NCBI RefSeq assembly: GCF_902806485.1
Contig: NZ_CADCWT010000020.1
Span: 1-38,516, forward strand
Direction: 5' to 3'
Source: Candidatus Frankia alpina
Lineage (GTDB): Bacteria > Actinomycetota > Actinomycetes > Frankiales > Frankiaceae
Length of the DNA stretch: 38,516 bases
Shown here: positions 36,767-38,516 of the stretch, piece after piece
How positions within the stretch are numbered: the first letter of the stretch is position 1
Layout of the letters: every line of letters starts with the position of its first letter
Program-made: the position numbers and the translations under genes
Notes under the pieces: generated by a model
The model's database searches: none
What the model was told of the DNA's origin: nothing
The model's input: the letters and a program-made list of their open reading frames with translations, nothing else

Positions 36767-38044
36767 ATGACTCTCGCGCCCGAGCGTGCCGCCACTCCCA
36801 CCCTCGACGTCGCGAACCCCGCGGTCGGGCTATCCTGTCGCCACTGCGGCGCCACCTACCCGCTCTCCCCGGCCCACGTCTGCGTGGAATGCTTCGCCCC
36901 GCTGGAGATCTCCTACGACCCCGACCTGCTGGGTCGGGTCACCCGGGAATCCATCGAGCGCGGGCCGGCCAACCTGTGGCGCTATGTGGGCCTGCTGCCC
37001 GCGGGGCACGACCCGGCGCGCCGGGTGTCCCTCGGCGCCGGCTGGACGCCGCTGCGCCCGGCCCCGCGCCTGGCCGCCGAGCTGGGGATGAAGACGCTCT
37101 ACGTCAAGGACGACAGCGCCAACCCGACGCATTCGTTCAAGGATCGCGTCGTCTCGGTGGCCCTCAGTGCCGCCCGCGAGCTCGGGTTCACCACGGTGGC
37201 CTGCGCCTCGACCGGCAACCTCGCCCAGTCCGTGGCCGCGCACGCCGCCGGGGCCGGCCTGCGCTCGGTGGTGCTGGTGCCGCACGATCTGGAGGCCGGC
37301 AAGACCGTCTCCACCGGCGTGTACGGCGGAACCCTCGTCGCGATCCAGGGCAACTACGACGACGTCAACCGGCTATGCAGCGAGCTGGCCGGCGAGTACG
37401 AGTGGGCGTTCGTCAACGTCAACGTCCGGCCGTTCTACGCCGAGGGCTCCAAGACGCTGGGTTACGAGGTCGCCGAGCAGCTCGGCTGGCGGCTGCCCGA
37501 GCAGGTCGTCGTGCCGATCGCGTCCGGCTCGCTGCTCACCAAGGTCGACAAGGCGTTCGGCGAGCTCGGCAAGCTGGGCCTGGTGGAGCCGACGCCCTAC
37601 CGGGTCTTCGGCGCGCAGGCAGCCGGCTGCAATCCGGTGGCCGCGGCGTTCGCCCGCGGGGTCGACACGGTCGCCCCGGTGCGGCCGTCGACGATCGCGA
37701 AGTCGCTGTCCATCGGTAACCCGGCCGACGGACCGTACGCCCTCGACGTCGCCCGCCGCACCGGCGGTGCGATCACGGACGTCAGCGACGACGAGATCCT
37801 CGAGGGCATGCGGCTGCTCGCCCGCACCGAGGGCATCTTCGGCGAGACCGCCGGCGGCGTCACGGTCGCGAACCTGCGCCAGCTGCTGCGCGAGGGCCTG
37901 CTCGACCCGGCCGCCGAGACCGTCATCTACAACACCGGCGACGGGCTGAAGACCCTCGACCCGCTGGTCGAGACCGGCGGGCCGACGGCCACCATCAAGC
38001 CGTCGCTGCGCGCCTTCGAGGCCGCCGGCCTCGGCGACGACTGA
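36767..38044 (+). CDS. thrC: Threonine synthase
   Basis: This PLP enzyme makes threonine from O-phosphohomoserine. An N-terminal zinc ribbon has CRHC (24-27) and CVEC (39-42). The PLP lysine is in NPTHSFKDRVVS (Lys125); the phosphate loop is ACASTGNLAQSVAAHA, and the C-terminal part has EGIFGETAGGVTVANL and YNTGDGLKTLDPL. The length of 425 is normal for the long form with a zinc ribbon. ATG 36767 is set by gaggag (36754-36759) and the preceding riboswitch. Since SAM is made from methionine, and methionine and threonine share a homoserine-derived precursor, control of this gene by SAM is physiologically meaningful. It is single, with a GC hairpin after the stop. Confidence 0.93.
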   Translation: MTLAPERAATPTLDVANPAVGLSCRHCGATYPLSPAHVCVECFAPLEISYDPDLLGRVTRESIERGPANLWRYVGLLPAGHDPARRVSLGAGWTPLRPAPRLAAELGMKTLYVKDDSANPTHSFKDRVVSVALSAARELGFTTVACASTGNLAQSVAAHAAGAGLRSVVLVPHDLEAGKTVSTGVYGGTLVAIQGNYDDVNRLCSELAGEYEWAFVNVNVRPFYAEGSKTLGYEVAEQLGWRLPEQVVVPIASGSLLTKVDKAFGELGKLGLVEPTPYRVFGAQAAGCNPVAAAFARGVDTVAPVRPSTIAKSLSIGNPADGPYALDVARRTGGAITDVSDDEILEGMRLLARTEGIFGETAGGVTVANLRQLLREGLLDPAAETVIYNTGDGLKTLDPLVETGGPTATIKPSLRAFEAAGLGDD

Positions 38045-38074
38045 CCGACCAGCGGTCCCTGCACCCGCAGCACC

Positions 38075-38118
38075 GCCCCGCGCTTCGGAGGGGAGACCCC
38101 GACGACCCCGCGCGGGGC
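38075..38118 (+). terminator. Strong GC hairpin after thrC
   Basis: An 8-bp outer stem (gccccgcg 38075-38082 with cgcggggc 38111-38118) encloses a gggg-aga-cccc hairpin (38090-38100). It lies 30 bases after the thrC stop. A perfect palindrome (ccccgcgcgggg, 38106-38117) is an alternative fold. There is no T run. Confidence 0.65.
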
Positions 38119-38182
38119 GAGGCGGCGCCTGCGAGACAGGCCAGGGCAGGCTGGTACCGGACGGCGGCTTGTGTCGCCTACC

Positions 38183-38232
38183 CGACATCCGGCCTGTCCG
38201 CAGCCCTTTCGCAAGGCTGACAGAGGATGTCG
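38183..38232 (+). other. Long imperfect hairpin between thrC and the CIRCE promoter
   Basis: Three stacked pairings, cgacatcc/ggatgtcg (38183-38190 with 38225-38232), ctgt/acag (38194-38197 with 38220-38223) and cagcc/ggctg (38201-38205 with 38215-38219), form a 17-bp stem with small bulges and the loop ctttcgcaa. It may be a second terminator or a small-RNA hairpin. Confidence 0.5.
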
Positions 38233-38255
38233 CGACGCCGCACCGGGGCGCGGAA

Positions 38256-38280
38256 GAACCGGGGAGAACGAACCGGGGAG
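38256..38280 (+). repeat. Short direct repeat gaaccggggag
   Basis: Two perfect 11-base copies (38256-38266 and 38270-38280) are spaced 14 bases start to start, 35 bases before the first CIRCE element. They may be a regulator site or a chance duplication. Confidence 0.4.
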
Positions 38281-38314
38281 GCGGCGGTCCGCGACGCGGA
38301 GAAGCGGCGGCGAG

Positions 38315-38341
38315 CTTGCACTCACCCATGCCGAGTGCTAA
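38315..38341 (+). promoter_or_regulatory. CIRCE operator 1 (HrcA site)
   Basis: The left half cttgcactc matches the CIRCE consensus TTAGCACTC at 7 of 9, the spacer is exactly 9 bases, and the right half gagtgctaa is perfect. CIRCE is bound by the repressor HrcA, which controls groE and dnaK-type operons. It lies about 175 bases before the window end, where a groEL-type gene is expected. Confidence 0.93.
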
Positions 38342-38348
38342 ACAAGAC

Positions 38349-38375
38349 TTAGCGCTCTCGCCTAGGGAGTGCCAA
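38349..38375 (+). promoter_or_regulatory. CIRCE operator 2 (HrcA site)
   Basis: The left half ttagcgctc (8 of 9), 9-base spacer and right half gagtgccaa (8 of 9) form a second CIRCE, 7 bases after the first. The two are 34 bases centre to centre, about three DNA turns. Further on, ggagg (38498-38502) near the window end is the likely RBS of a chaperonin gene that starts outside; the thrC-to-end gap holds no gene of its own. Confidence 0.88.
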
Positions 38376-38516
38376 AGGCTGAAACGGCGAGGCTGCCCGT
38401 TCCGCCCGGCGTCCACGGTGGTTGCACCGGGGTCGGAGCCGGCGGGAGCCGTCCGTCGCGGGCGTCGTTGTGGCCAGGCCATCGAACCTGCCATCCCACT
38501 GGGAGGACCCAGAAAC

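Overview
The window is very GC-rich DNA with strongly G/C-biased third codon positions. Its gene order is actinobacterial: a panC-panD-nadB-nadC-coaX run, a clpC gene, trehalose genes, a DUF3263 gene beside a LytR C-terminal gene, and a CIRCE-controlled chaperonin promoter at the right end. Protein texture and order suggest Frankia or a close relative (Frankiales). That assignment comes from reading, not from a database match.

Left part (1-12430): the C-terminal end of a membrane-anchored Ser/Thr protein kinase, purC (purine synthesis), and an MMPL transporter gene broken by a frameshift. A tightly packed operon follows that makes pantothenate (panC, panD), NAD (nadB, nadC) and the first CoA intermediate (coaX). 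Next come a secreted SGNH hydrolase and an FhuF-like ferric-siderophore reductase with a DtxR/IdeR-type iron box over its promoter.

Middle (12431-24571): clpC with its terminator, a TauE/SafE permease gene broken in a G5 run, and a purple-acid-phosphatase-like protein with two altered active-site positions. Then a decayed cassette with several frameshifts (about 18489-20851), a membrane-anchored PP2C phosphatase, and a channel-like membrane protein carrying TrkA-N and RyR domains. Together these look like the remains of a signalling or conflict-type locus.

Right part (24572-38516): three polytopic membrane proteins of envelope glycan type (one unassigned, one MptB-like mannosyltransferase, one GT87), glutamate dehydrogenase, an RNHCP zinc protein, DUF3263, a LytR C-terminal protein, otsB and otsA (trehalose synthesis, convergent and overlapping), and a HAD phosphatase. 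The threonine synthase gene sits under a SAM-I riboswitch whose closing stem runs into the ribosome binding site. The last 470 bases hold terminator hairpins and two tandem CIRCE operators, with a Shine-Dalgarno at the edge, so a groEL-type gene very probably begins just outside.

The most interesting non-coding signals are the SAM riboswitch/RBS overlap, the tandem CIRCE pair, and two unexplained three-way-junction folds upstream of panC (4883-4969) and of glutamate dehydrogenase (29653-29734). All the reading-frame breaks fall in accessory genes and none in the core metabolic genes, which favours real gene decay over random sequencing error.
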